A stretch of DNA of 64,000 nucleotides, from positions 1,736,001 to 1,800,000 of the forward strand of contig JAGMUV010000008.1 of NCBI GenBank assembly GCA_020744425.1. Reading direction: 5' to 3'. The notes beneath the pieces were generated by a model that ran no database searches, was not told the DNA's origin, and worked only from the letters and a program-made list of their open reading frames with translations. Shown piece by piece: positions 1 to 11,100 of this stretch (position 1 is its first letter; the number at the start of each line of letters is the position of its first letter). A program made the translations under genes and the position numbers. The DNA is from Dactylonectria macrodidyma. Its lineage: Eukaryota; Ascomycota; Sordariomycetes; Hypocreales; Nectriaceae.

Positions 1-2
1 GC

Positions 3-1856
3 CCGCTAGAACCAGTCCTCCCTCCCGACTCCACGGACGTCAGCCCTCCCAAACATGAATCCAAGTACACCGTGACCGACATTAGCGACACCATCTCCAA
101 GAGCAGTTGGAACCCTTTTCGAGAATCGGCCCATGCGCCCCCGCGCCAGAAGCAGGATACCTACAAAGGCACAACCTGGTGGGCCGACTGGAAGTGGTTG
201 TCAGTGCCCTTTTCCAGCTCCGTCACTCTCGATGAGGAGAGGGTTCTGCTTCCTCCGCTTCGAGAGCGTACAGCGATTTATTGCTACTATGATCCAACAT
301 TGAAGAAGACGAGGGAGGAGAAGGATGCCGAGAGTGACCTGCTGCGGACCTGGCGGCGCGCGTGGTGGGCGCAGGGCTTTCGGCCTGTCATTCTTTCCTC
401 CCTGGAGGCCATTAAAAATCCCAAGTATAATGAACTACAGAGGATGGAAGCCAACCCAGACCTCAAGGCTGATCTGATGAGATGGTTTGCTTGGGAGTCG
501 ATGGGCGCTGGACTTCTTGCGAATTATACCCTATTTCCGATGGCCCCCAATCACGACTCGGTCCTTACCTACCTTCGACAGGGAGAGTACCCCAACCTAA
601 CTAGGTGGAAGGGCCTTGATAGCGGGCTTTTAGCTGGCCCAGAAACAGAGGTCAACAAGGTCTTGCGTGCTTTGTTGGATTCTTCCACCTTGACATCTGC
701 CAAGAGTGTCCTCGAGATTGTTGGAAAGGAGGCATTTGATATCGACAAGACCCCATCTTCACTAGCACATTACACACCTGAAGTCATCCGGAAAAGCTAT
801 TCCGAATTGGCAAAGACGTTCACCAGCAGCAAAGCAAAGGGGCTTACCTCTCTGAACACCCTTATCAGCGCTCATCTACACATGGAGTGGCAGAGCCGTT
901 TTCCCGAAGGTATTGAGGTGCTCCAGCCTCTACCTGACCACACCATGTTCATGGTTGAGCCTGCTCTCCTCCTAGCTAACTCCCTTGGTCATTGTCCCGA
1001 CAACCCCATCCCATCCTCGTGCCCTCCCAACTTTTACAGATGTAGATACTGCACAGCTGGATCGACTTCGATGACCATCAACACTCCCTCCCAGTATCGG
1101 AACACAAGCCGCGCGTTCTCCTTGGGCATGGTCCCTCATCCCTGGACTATGGCCTCTCTGGATAATCTCCAGGAGAGTATCGATGCCTCCTGGATCGTTC
1201 GCAACTCTACCCGGGACCCGTGGCTAGAAGCTCTTACCCAGAAATTCTTGGGGCCCCGGGTATCAGGAAATCTCCGCGTCATGCGATTCAAACAGGCCGT
1301 TGAAGGTGGTTTTGCTTCCGCCAATGCGCTTTGGGTGACTGCCGAGTCAGAACTTCCCAGTGATCTCGACTGGCATTTTGGATTTGCGCTCCCACACCCC
1401 GAAGATGAGAGGACTTTGGAGGAGTCAAAGGACGGGAAGCCTAAAGGCGCGACCGCAGATGGCACATCGAAGAGCAAAAAGCGATATGCATTAGGTTCTT
1501 ATGGTAGCGACAAATCGGATCAAGTATTCGAGGAACACGCAAAGCTTGAAGATAACGGTCCAGTGCCGCTAACCCCAGAGGAGATACAAGCCAAGGAAAA
1601 GTCACTGCTCAAGCAAGCCAAACGGATCGTGAATCTCACTAAGCGGAGTCGAGAGACCAAATTGCGCGCATCCCTCGAGGCTTGGAACCTTGCTGACACC
1701 GAGGCATGGAAGTTTACGCGGGCGTTTCTGGCGCGCCGTCTCATGGAGCGCGCGGAATGGGAGAAGGAGGAAGCCAAGTACGGTGGTGGTGCTGGCTCAG
1801 AAAAAGGTCGCAGCGCATGGAATCGCTGGCGGGACTCGACGGAGCCATCCTCATAA
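3..1856 (+). CDS. Conserved fungal protein of unknown function, 5'-truncated by the window edge
   Basis: The reading frame is open from base 3 to the TAA at 1854-1856, so the gene starts outside the window; the first 23 codons seen have no ATG and the GTG at 72 is not a credible start. The 617 visible residues are soluble and rich in Trp and Arg at the front (a WRRAWWAQGFRPVIL stretch near visible residue 115), and the C-terminus is charged and Lys/Glu-rich. The front block loosely recalls the first strand and helix of a nucleotide-sugar transferase fold, but I do not recognise the family and assign no function. No intron is evident. A hypothetical protein conserved in related fungi is the safest reading. 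Confidence 0.72.
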   Translation, partial: PLEPVLPPDSTDVSPPKHESKYTVTDISDTISKSSWNPFRESAHAPPRQKQDTYKGTTWWADWKWLSVPFSSSVTLDEERVLLPPLRERTAIYCYYDPTLKKTREEKDAESDLLRTWRRAWWAQGFRPVILSSLEAIKNPKYNELQRMEANPDLKADLMRWFAWESMGAGLLANYTLFPMAPNHDSVLTYLRQGEYPNLTRWKGLDSGLLAGPETEVNKVLRALLDSSTLTSAKSVLEIVGKEAFDIDKTPSSLAHYTPEVIRKSYSELAKTFTSSKAKGLTSLNTLISAHLHMEWQSRFPEGIEVLQPLPDHTMFMVEPALLLANSLGHCPDNPIPSSCPPNFYRCRYCTAGSTSMTINTPSQYRNTSRAFSLGMVPHPWTMASLDNLQESIDASWIVRNSTRDPWLEALTQKFLGPRVSGNLRVMRFKQAVEGGFASANALWVTAESELPSDLDWHFGFALPHPEDERTLEESKDGKPKGATADGTSKSKKRYALGSYGSDKSDQVFEEHAKLEDNGPVPLTPEEIQAKEKSLLKQAKRIVNLTKRSRETKLRASLEAWNLADTEAWKFTRAFLARRLMERAEWEKEEAKYGGGAGSEKGRSAWNRWRDSTEPSS

Positions 1857-2138
1857 AGGGGTGGACCGCGAACGATAGAGCCTGTATGATAGGAAGAATT
1901 GCCTGGCGTCTGGGAGTTTTGTTCACGAGGTAATGATAGCACTTTAAAGTCAAGGCTGAAGCACAAGATCAGCCATGCGGTCTTGGGTGTTAAAAACAGC
2001 ATAATATTTCACCAATCTCACAACTTTCAAACTCATACTACAGAAATGAACATATCTTCCAGGACCTTCGGTCCTAAGCGACAGCGACGTTTCCAGCCAC
2101 CACCGTCAGGTCCCCGAATGGCACTGTTCTCCCCCAAC

Positions 2139-3058
2139 TCAAACACGGATGGTATCACCACCCATCTCGCCACCGAGGGCTCTCGAGGAGATGTCGCGGT
2201 GCTGGGCAGCAGGCGACTTGTTGAAATCGCCATTTGCAGCTTTGCCCGGGAAGACGCCGTGGCCGTTGGTCTCAGGGACGCCAGTGTAGGTGCGCAAGGC
2301 AAGGCGGGCAGCCTCGAGGACCTTTTCGGCCAGGCTCACGGCATCCTGGAGGGCCGCGGCAGTGGGATCAGAGGGTCGTTGGGCGAGGGCCTGGGCAGCA
2401 CGACGCTGCTCGGCGCGCAGCTGGATGATATGGCCGTTTAGCCAGGCGCCGTCGAGCTGGGCGTCGGTCATGTCGCGGGCTCCGGCAATGCGACCACGGC
2501 AGGTTGGGGTGTTGCAGAGGCAGTCGAAGGGCTGGGCCATGGACCACTCAGTGGATGGATAAAAGAACTATGTCAGAATCAGCAACTTTGAACGACATTC
2601 GAGGAGAATGGGGGGCTAACAGTGAGCTCATCACCGGCTTTCAGACCCTTGGGTCCAACTAGGATATTGAGGTTACCCACATCGAAGTGCTAAGAATGAG
2701 AAATGAAGTATGTTAGCGAACCCGCCAGCACAGCAAACCGAACATGAGCGCATTTCTATGGTATGACTCCGTCCTAATTCGAGATTGAGGCTTGACTAAC
2801 CAGGGAGGGCTCGCAAGAGTGGTTGATGTACAGCAGGTCGCTGTTGAGGTTGAGATGCGTGTCGCGGCCGGTCTGGACGGTCGCGTATGTCGGCTCCGAA
2901 GCCGGGGTGCACGGAGGAAAGTCGAACTTGGCAAAGACGGAGAAGGGCGGGAGAGTGACGCGGGAGATGCTCTTGGTCGTGAACTCGGCAGGGTTCTCGA
3001 CGACTTCCTGTATCTCCGGATGGGAGGGGCGGTGCCAGTGGGGGACGAGAGGAGCCAT
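2139..3058 (-). CDS. Small SET-domain-like protein with post-SET cysteine cluster
   Basis: Three exons, 3058-2801, 2689-2621 and 2567-2139, join in phase to give about 251 aa. Exon 1 ends with NHSCEPSL, the conserved SET-domain Asn-His-Ser-Cys turn; exon 2 supplies the FDVGNLNILVGPKGLKAGDELT strand region; exon 3 opens with FFYPSTEW and a CLCNTPTCRGRI cluster like the zinc-binding post-SET loop. The introns have a GTTAGT donor with a GCTAAC branch point, and a GTTAGC donor. The C-terminal half is Ala/Arg-rich and probably helical. The protein is far smaller than classical histone methyltransferases and lacks a visible pre-SET, so substrate and even activity are unknown. Start chosen at the first in-frame ATG (3058). 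Confidence 0.82.
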
Positions 3059-6000
3059 TGTGGTGTTTGTTTGGTTTGTCGTTGGTAAGAGAAATAAGTT
3101 GGTATGTGGATGAAGAAATACAAGATCCTGCAGACAGTGTGAGCTGGTTTTGTAGTCAAGAGCACCTTGTTAGGGTTGGATTGAATGCATACAATATATG
3201 GGGTATCAAGTAGACTAGTATACAGGCCGAGGTTACTGAAGCTCGGATATTGAAGCTCGGGGAGGCGATGGGGCTGGAACTGAGATGGGAACTGGAGCGA
3301 AAAGGGCATGGGAGAGAGGGCGGGTCAGCCATCTTTATAGTCGTCGATTGATCGAGACGTGTCAATCGTCCCATGCCTAACCCACCCGCCTATCCTTGGT
3401 CTGTTGTTCCATACCTCTTAGCCTCCGCAACGCCGAATCTCCCAGCTGCTGCCCTGGTTTCCGGCCCGTGAAAGCGTCAGGCGGCTGTTGCGCAGAGCGG
3501 GTTGCCCGTGGGCCGATCCCGTGATGGCGGGGTAAAGTGCGCCACATCATCGGAGCGGGGCAGTTGTTTTTTAAACGGGCACCTTCTGCCACCCCTCCTT
3601 TCATCCCGTTGCATCAGTCGTCATGATTTTGTCCATGGGTCCGTCCATAGCAAACGCATCGGATTCTCATCTCACCGCAGCCGGGTTGCCGGCTATTCAT
3701 GGTGCACACAGGGCCACCAACGCCGATATAACCCCTCCTTTCATCCCCCCACGGTATGCATGGGGCCGGGTCCGCGGCCTATCAGCGGCTCGTATGTAGC
3801 CAAAGCCGGCAGCGCAATGTGGTGGTGGCATTGGATGAGCGGCAGGTGAATTATGGAAGCAGCCAGGAGCCAGACCCATGGAGCCAAGAAACACATTGGG
3901 GGGGGGGGGGGGGGGGGGATGATGGTGTGCGCTTGTGGCCCGGGTAGGTGGTTAGTGCCTGAGGTGGTGGGATGTGATGAGATGGATGGAGGGGTGGCAG
4001 TTGGTTTGCCTCACTTTCTCCCTCCCACTCCCTCGCTGCGTTTCAGAGACTAGCACGTCCAATGGGTGGGGAAAGTCGAACAGTCGACCGAGGGAAAGAA
4101 GGCGACAGAAACGAACCATGCTGCAAGCTGAGATAAACCGCGCAATGGAGGAGTCGACCACGCGAGAAGATGGGGAGACAAGAGCCGTGGGCGGGTTCCT
4201 CAAATCGAAAGAGCCGAGGCTCCCGCTATAGCGCGCCGCATCGACGATTGACCTTAAGGTACGCACGTAGATATCTCACCACGGTATTTTTCTCGTGAGT
4301 CGATCTATAATTGATAAATCTAATGTAAAATGCGTGGGGAAAAAAGGGACATGATATATCGTGACCTTCAACAGCTTTGCGACGGCACTTGTTCATGTCC
4401 TGGCTGGCAGACAGAAAATGAATGGGCAGCACTGCGTCCTTACGTCCAAGCCATAGCCGACGTCACTACCACTAAACCACGCGCAACATTGCATCTTTCG
4501 CCTTGTATCTCACCTCTCAAATTGATCTAACGCGTTGATGGGAAATGGCTCAAACCCTCCAGACATCTTGGAGTTTCTTGGCTTGCCGGGGTGTTTTGGA
4601 TCGTCACAAGCCCATCGTCCAGCCCTGCATCGGCAGCAGCTGTCCGCAACACCAATGGGGTGTCACCCCTGACCCTCCAATCCAGCCCTGGTATGAATCT
4701 GCTATGCCGTACAGGGGCGTTTTTGAAATCACAGGCATTGGCGCATGATGGACATTGCGTTTCTCGGACCTCGCCCTTCCCCAGACAGTTCCCAAGCCGC
4801 CCCTCCACACCCCTTTCTCCTCCCCCACACACACCAACACCAAACAAAGCTGTCGAGGCAACGAAGCCCCGCGGGGGGGCGTTTTCTTGACAGCTTCTTA
4901 CACGCCCGGCACGCGGCGAGCCAATGACGCATCGTCTTCAAATCTGCGTTAGCTTTTGTCCCATTGTTGTCGCGACGCCGCTGACACGGGGGATCCTGCT
5001 CTCAATGCAGAGCTCCATGCAATGCCTTCGTGGCCTCGTTGCAGAAACTACCACCGCCAATGAGCTCGCGACAGGAAGCATGAGGCATGGCGCTATAGCA
5101 TGTGGTCGTTTAATGGACTCTGGCCGAGCGGTCGAAACTCCCGGTCCGACCCGGGGCTGTGACTTTTCGCCGCGCCGGTGCGTCGATGCATCGGCCGACT
5201 GAACAGGGGCAGCCCAGGCAAGAGGCTGACAGCTTGCATTGCTACCAGGGACATAGCAGTCCAGACTCCCGTTCCGCACTTCCTCCATCGAACGTATAAC
5301 GAGGGCTCGGTCAGAACCCGTGGTACTTCTGTCGCCGCGGAGAGGGGGAGAAAGGAGAAGACCTCCGCCATTGGAGTCTTGAGTTTGGCGCGTCAACGTC
5401 GTCATCTGCGGCAATGCTAGAAATATATTATACTTGCCTTGTGAATCCAATCATTTCAGTGCGAGTGTTCTGAGCAGTATCGTGTAGACCAAGCCGCTGA
5501 CGAGGTCGACGGAGCCCGTGAGGCGATATTTCCCTTACCGCTCCTTCGATACGAAGCATCCGATGTGGTCAAAGTAGGAGCCCATTTTTAGAGAACCGTT
5601 GGAATAGCCTTCGTCGACTCTTGCTTGTGCCAAGGCAAGCCAGTTCAATTGGTGCCATTAGCTAGGGGAATCACCAGCACCCAGTCCGAGGCCTTGGAGG
5701 TCATTTCCTTGATGTTGAATTGACCAACTCCTTGGACCAAACAAGGCTACGGGAAGGGTGGCTCGCCCCGCGAGATTGAGCCAATCTCCCCTTCGACAAA
5801 GTCGACATCCCAGCCCATGTCGTTTGTTCAACACATCCACAAGATGAATTTGTGCCATGCATCGTGTTTGCGAAGCGCAACAGGGGGTTGCTTTGCATTT
5901 TCTACCATTGCAAACACTCGTCTTTCCCCGTCCAACATAACACATTATCTTTATTTACTATCGACCACCACAATGTAGATATCTCCATACAAACGAACAT

Positions 6001-6550
6001 CCTCGTGTAACTGGGTCTCCTCCGTCGTGTTCTTGCTGAATGGGCTCAATTGGTACACTGTTTGCCATGGGCATACTGTCATATCACATGGAATCGAAGA
6101 CGAAGGCGTCCATGATGAAACTGAACAGCGCGAGTTCATGATTCCTCTGATGGTGACTTGTGAAGCAGCGAATTGAAGGATTGCCTGCCAATTCTAGTTA
6201 AAGGTGGTGGGATGATAGGTGGTCATCCCACCAAAATACACCAAATCCTACATCAGCACACCTGGACATACCACTTCTTCGGGAACTCAGCAAGCAACAG
6301 TGTCCCAAAGACGGGAACATTATGACTTAACAGTAAATATTTATGGCATGAGCCAATGGCCTCAAAACCTACGTGAAATCCCCTTTGGCGAATCCCTGGT
6401 CTCGGGTTGGACCATGTCCAGTTGCTTAGTCGTTGCTAGGCTCACGATCCGTCAAAGACTGCGGCGGTCCGTTACGGCCACAACAAAGGACCGCAGCTCG
6501 ATACACCTCGTAGATGCATGAAGATGCAGCTATAGCATGCAAGAAAACGC
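3059..6550. other. Intergenic region without a supportable gene
   Basis: About 3.5 kb between the divergent SET-like gene and the leader of the next plus-strand gene. Many short open frames exist on both strands, but none has family resemblance, consistent splice signals or coding-like composition. The first several hundred bases should hold the promoter of the SET-like gene. A 21-G tract (3898-3918) is the only outstanding sequence feature. Confidence 0.5.
3898..3918 (+). repeat. Poly-G homopolymer, 21 nt
   Basis: Uninterrupted run of 21 G residues, flanked by ACATT and ATGATGG. It lies in intergenic DNA about 840 bp upstream of the SET-like gene start. The length is likely variable between strains and prone to sequencing error; the tract could form quadruplex structure. 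Confidence 0.95.
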
Positions 6551-6559
6551 GCCTTAGCG

Positions 6560-8135
6560 TGTTGTGGAATATAAAAAGTTCTCCCCTGAAGCTATTCAGG
6601 AAAAACAGCCTCCTCCCAACAACACCACAGCGGCCCACGAGTTCGCACAACACATCCCTTTCCCACACCTCACTGCATAAAACAACTCCACAAGCCCATC
6701 TAGGCCCCTCAATTCTTCTGTTGCTCATCTTCGTCATCTTCATCTTCATCCCCACCGCTCCAAGTCAGAGGCGAAAGCCTGCAGTCGCGGCTGGCGTTTC
6801 TAACTTGGAGCACTCGTCCCTCCTCCTTCGCCTCATCTCGCCGTTGGCACTCCCATCATCAGAGCACTCTTTCTCTCTCTAAGCACTACTTCAACATCAC
6901 TCGGTAGACAGTGACCTGCCTCTATCGCAGCGATCTCGCGGTTACTGTAGGCACGGAACTGTGGTGCACCTTCCCATATCGATTGTCTGCTTGTCTACAG
7001 GTATGTTGCAAGGACCCCACAGGAACTCCTTCCTCGAGCACTTTCCTCATAACCGCACATGGCATTGATTACTGATTCACCTCAACAGGTTCGGGATCCT
7101 CCAACCCTTCTTCTTCTTCCTCTTCTTTTTTTTCTCTGTCACCACCTCTTCCGTCTGCGACCACACTGCTTTTTGTTTTGGTCATCGCCTTCGCCTTCTA
7201 CATCCACCCACCACCCGTCCTAAACGCCGTTTTCTTTTCTGGCACCAATTGCAAATAACCTACTGCCAGACCCGTTCTCACTGGCCTACCACTCAACTTC
7301 CAGGAAGGGACCTGTCTACCTACCAGTTGACGACAGCTGGCAACCAGTGCGTTTTTGGTAAGTCTTCGATCTCATTTCATTTCTACGTCATGCCCGCTGC
7401 ACTGTGCCCTTTGTCGTGGACTTAGTGCCGACTATCCAATGACCCATTGCAAACATGCGAGTGTGCCTGTTTTTATGCGTCCAAATCCGCCATTTCTGTG
7501 GTCTGTTTTGGAATCTCCCCGTTTCTTGCCTCTGCATCGCACCCTCCAGAAAACAGTAGCCCAACATCATCCTCAAGAACACGTTTGTCAAGAGCCGAGA
7601 AACGTAATTCTTCACTGCCGGTTTTCTTGGTTGAATTCCTGGATCTTTGCCGTGTGTTGGATTTCCCTGATTTTGGACATTGCGCGACCTTTCTGGGATT
7701 TCTTGGGCGCTCTGCCATGTTTTCAGGATGGGGAGGACCAAGAAGCTTGGGCGCAAGGCGAAATCACTCCTGCGCTGGCTCAAATATTGTCAACTCCACT
7801 GTCTCAGCATTTCTTCCCCGATATTATATTTGATCAAGTACACCCTGAGACACAAGCAAAAGTGTCGCACGGTGGTCCTCGACTACGCCGATGACGATGA
7901 GCCCCTTTCGCCTGAAACGGACCGCATCTCATTGCCCACGTTTATCTACACACAACTTCAGGCGCAGAACATCACTAACGACTACGTTCTCGTGGAACAG
8001 GTGCAACCACTTCTTCGATTTGTCCAAAGCGTCCTACCTAAGCCTGGCCACCAAGGCACACATCCCACCTTGTTTGGCTATTACTGCCCAGAAAAACACC
8101 GCACGTTCTGGTTTTTCGCCTTTGTCGAAATCAAG
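6560..8135 (+). promoter_or_regulatory. Long pyrimidine-rich 5' leader with probable UTR introns
   Basis: The segment before the ATG at 8136 is pyrimidine-rich (dense CT tracts at 6840-6900 and 7105-7140), typical of fungal promoter and 5' UTR sequence. A probable UTR intron runs 7001-7088 (GTATGT donor, CTGAT branch region, CAG acceptor). A second may run from GTAAGT at 7358 to the acceptor at about 8000, where CTAAC precedes GGAACAG. The open frame here is continuous with the coding region from 7680, but the sequence before the Met at 8136 does not look protein-like, so it is read as leader. Confidence 0.45.
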
Positions 8136-11100
8136 ATGGGGTCGAGAATCTACTCAGCTCGCGAGCTCTTGAACTTGAGACACACCCCTCTCGATGGCGA
8201 AGTTGCAGACCACCTCCGACTCAAACGCAAGTCTGACTCGGACCTCGGTACACACCCATACTCCCTATCCCTTGGCTTCTCTAAACTAACACGACACGCA
8301 GATGGAGTTATCCTCATTCCCTTAGGCCCCATACTCTGTGGTAAACCACTCTCCCGTATCAAAGAGGAGCCTAAGAAAGAGGAAGATTCTAGCGTTCTCA
8401 AGGAAAAAGATCCCTGCCTTGCCAAAGGAAAGGGCGCTGATCGTGTCGCTGCCCCCCAGCTTGACGGCACAGACTCGGAGTGGAAGTATGGTGGTCGATC
8501 CGACTCCGAGCATACTGAGACACATCCCATCTCTGCACCGCCAGGTCTCGCTGCTCAGAAGGCCGAGGGCTTCCAGAAGTTTTATAAGGCTGTTGTCTCG
8601 CCAACTCACGTGCGTGTCACCGCTGGTGGCCGCATCGTACCCAACAGTCGTGGATCAATGTCACCGAATACAAAGTGGGCTCGCGAACGTCCCTTAGGAG
8701 ATGCGTCAGCTGGTGTACATCCTGCAGCAGTCGCTCATCAAGTGATTCCCCCTTATTCCATGCAACACCACCAGTATGGGCCATTCATTCCCACGATGAA
8801 TGGACTCCCTCCGGGTATGCAGCCTGGAATGGCTCCTGGACCAGTCCCATATTCGATCATGCCAGTTCCAATGGGCTACAACATGGCTGGTAGCTACGCC
8901 ATGCCCCCACCCATGTTCAACCATGCCCAACCCACCAAGTCAGCGATGAACCAGTCCAACGGCTCTTCTCAAAGCGACAAGCAAAGCGAAGGTAGTGCCC
9001 CCGACAAGCAGAAGCCTGTCCGCATCTCGCCTCCAGAGCAATTCGATCATTCTCGGCCATTTTACTACAACGGTCACTGGATGATGCCAAATAGCCAACC
9101 CTTCTACCCATACGGTATGATGCCGCCTGAGGGATTCCAGCCTGCGACTATAGCCGGATCGATGATACTGCCCTCTGATCAGAATGGAGTCAATCAGATG
9201 GCACAGAACGGAGTCAACTCAATGGTTCAAAATGGGATCAACGGAATCAACCCAATGATTCAGAATGAAGTCAATACAGTGGCCCATCATGCAGTTCATC
9301 CTACGGTTCAACCTGGGCTCAATCCTATGATTCACAATGGAGTCAATGCCATGGCTCAGAACGGATCTAATCTCATGGCTCGAAACGGCGTCAATGGAAC
9401 CAACTCCATGGTCCAAAATGGTGTCAATGGAACCAACCCCACGGTCCAGAACGGTACCAACCCCGGTGCCCAGACTGGGGTCAACCACATGGCCCAGACT
9501 GCAAAACCTTCTCAGCATGTTGAAGACGCACAACCTGCTCAACCTGTTCGACCTCGAGTTGCACCTCCGGCTACTTCTGAATCCAAGAAGATTCATCATA
9601 TACAAACTCCACCACCAGTCTCTTCGATTCGCCCTAGCGACATCACCAGGAAACAGATCGACGGCCTCCGAGCGAACATGAGATACTTCGAAGATCAACT
9701 CCAGTACAACAAGCACCAAATTGACGAGAAGTACACAAAGAAGCAAGTGGAGATGATTCGTGGCCAAATCCAAAATTTCGAGATGAATCTTAGCGACCAG
9801 CTGAGAAAGGAGGTGTTCTACTACCCATCGCCGAATATCGGAAACTGTACGCAGCCAACTAACTCATCTCGAGGTGGTTCTGAGAGCACAGGAAGCCGCA
9901 TCAGGAGTGATGATGAGCTTGAATTAACCCAGTCTGCGAAACAGGAGCTCATCGATGCAGCTGCAAAGAAAGCCGCCAGAGGGAAAGGCCGAGCCAGGGC
10001 TACTCCAAGCTTGAACTCGGCGAAAACGAGTTCTGCCACATTTCAGGCTGTCCAGATGAGAGCCGAAATATCCCTTCGCGACAGCAAGAAAGCGTCAAGT
10101 CTTCCCGTCGGTGCCGCCTTGGCTCCACCATTTCAACCCCGTGCGCCGAGCACTTCGACACTTGCAACGGCCATCCACGCTCCACAATCTACCGCCTCCG
10201 GTCCTGATGACGAGTTTCACCCTTCAAACGACCATCTTATCCCAGCAGGCGGCTCTGGCTGGCGGTCTTTCTTCAAGAACTCCCGGTCTGTCATCGATTT
10301 GGGGGGCCCGTATCTCCTCGGGAAGGTGCCCAGAGGCATGAAACCTGAGGATGTCACCTCTGCTGATTATGTCTATGGTCGCAAACTGACAAAGGATGAA
10401 AAGCGCGCTCGCCACATGTACTGGGGAAAGACCCCTCGCAACCTCCAGAAGGGTCTTCCTAAATTCGATGGCAAAGACTTCTACCCTCCATCGCCTCACA
10501 AAGGGAGCTCCTCAGATTCGTCCGACGAGTCTCTTTCCCCTACTAGCGCGGCCGACTTGGATTCCGAACCTTTGGATTATGAGCCGCAGCAGCTTGAGCA
10601 CAACGATCCATTTCAAGGCATGTCCTCTTCAGGCCGGGCGAACATTCGCAACCGGCTTGGTGATGCCACGCAGTCCGAAGCACTCCCACCACTTGGTGAC
10701 TTTTGCAACTACGGCGCCGAGATCCGTCGTTCGACGTCATGTGCTACTCAGGTTAGTGAGATTACTCGCCAATACCCAGGTGCTTTGCCTCAGGATTCAC
10801 TGCCATCTACTTCGCCTTCGCTGAAAAATTCTGGTGAAATTGCGAAGGACGGTTGCAATGATGGCTCCAAGAGCAGTTGCAAGGGCGGCTCCAAGGGCAA
10901 ATCGACACCAAGTGATAGCGATGAGGACTCGCCTTTGACCTGGCAGGGCCGTCAGGGAATGGTGCAGAAGGGGTATGTCATGGGAATCGCCTGCACATTT
11001 GGGTTGGCTCTAACAACTAACAGGACCAGTTCACGCAAGAGTGGCAACCCGATGTTGACCTCGCTAATGAAGAAGGGGAAATCAAGTGCCAACGTCGCTC

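Noticed and set aside
7680..8135. N-terminal extension of the 4E-motif protein (frame open from 7680)
   Set aside because: The residues before Met at 8136 look like translated leader, and probable UTR introns fall in this stretch; the conserved motif begins immediately after that Met.
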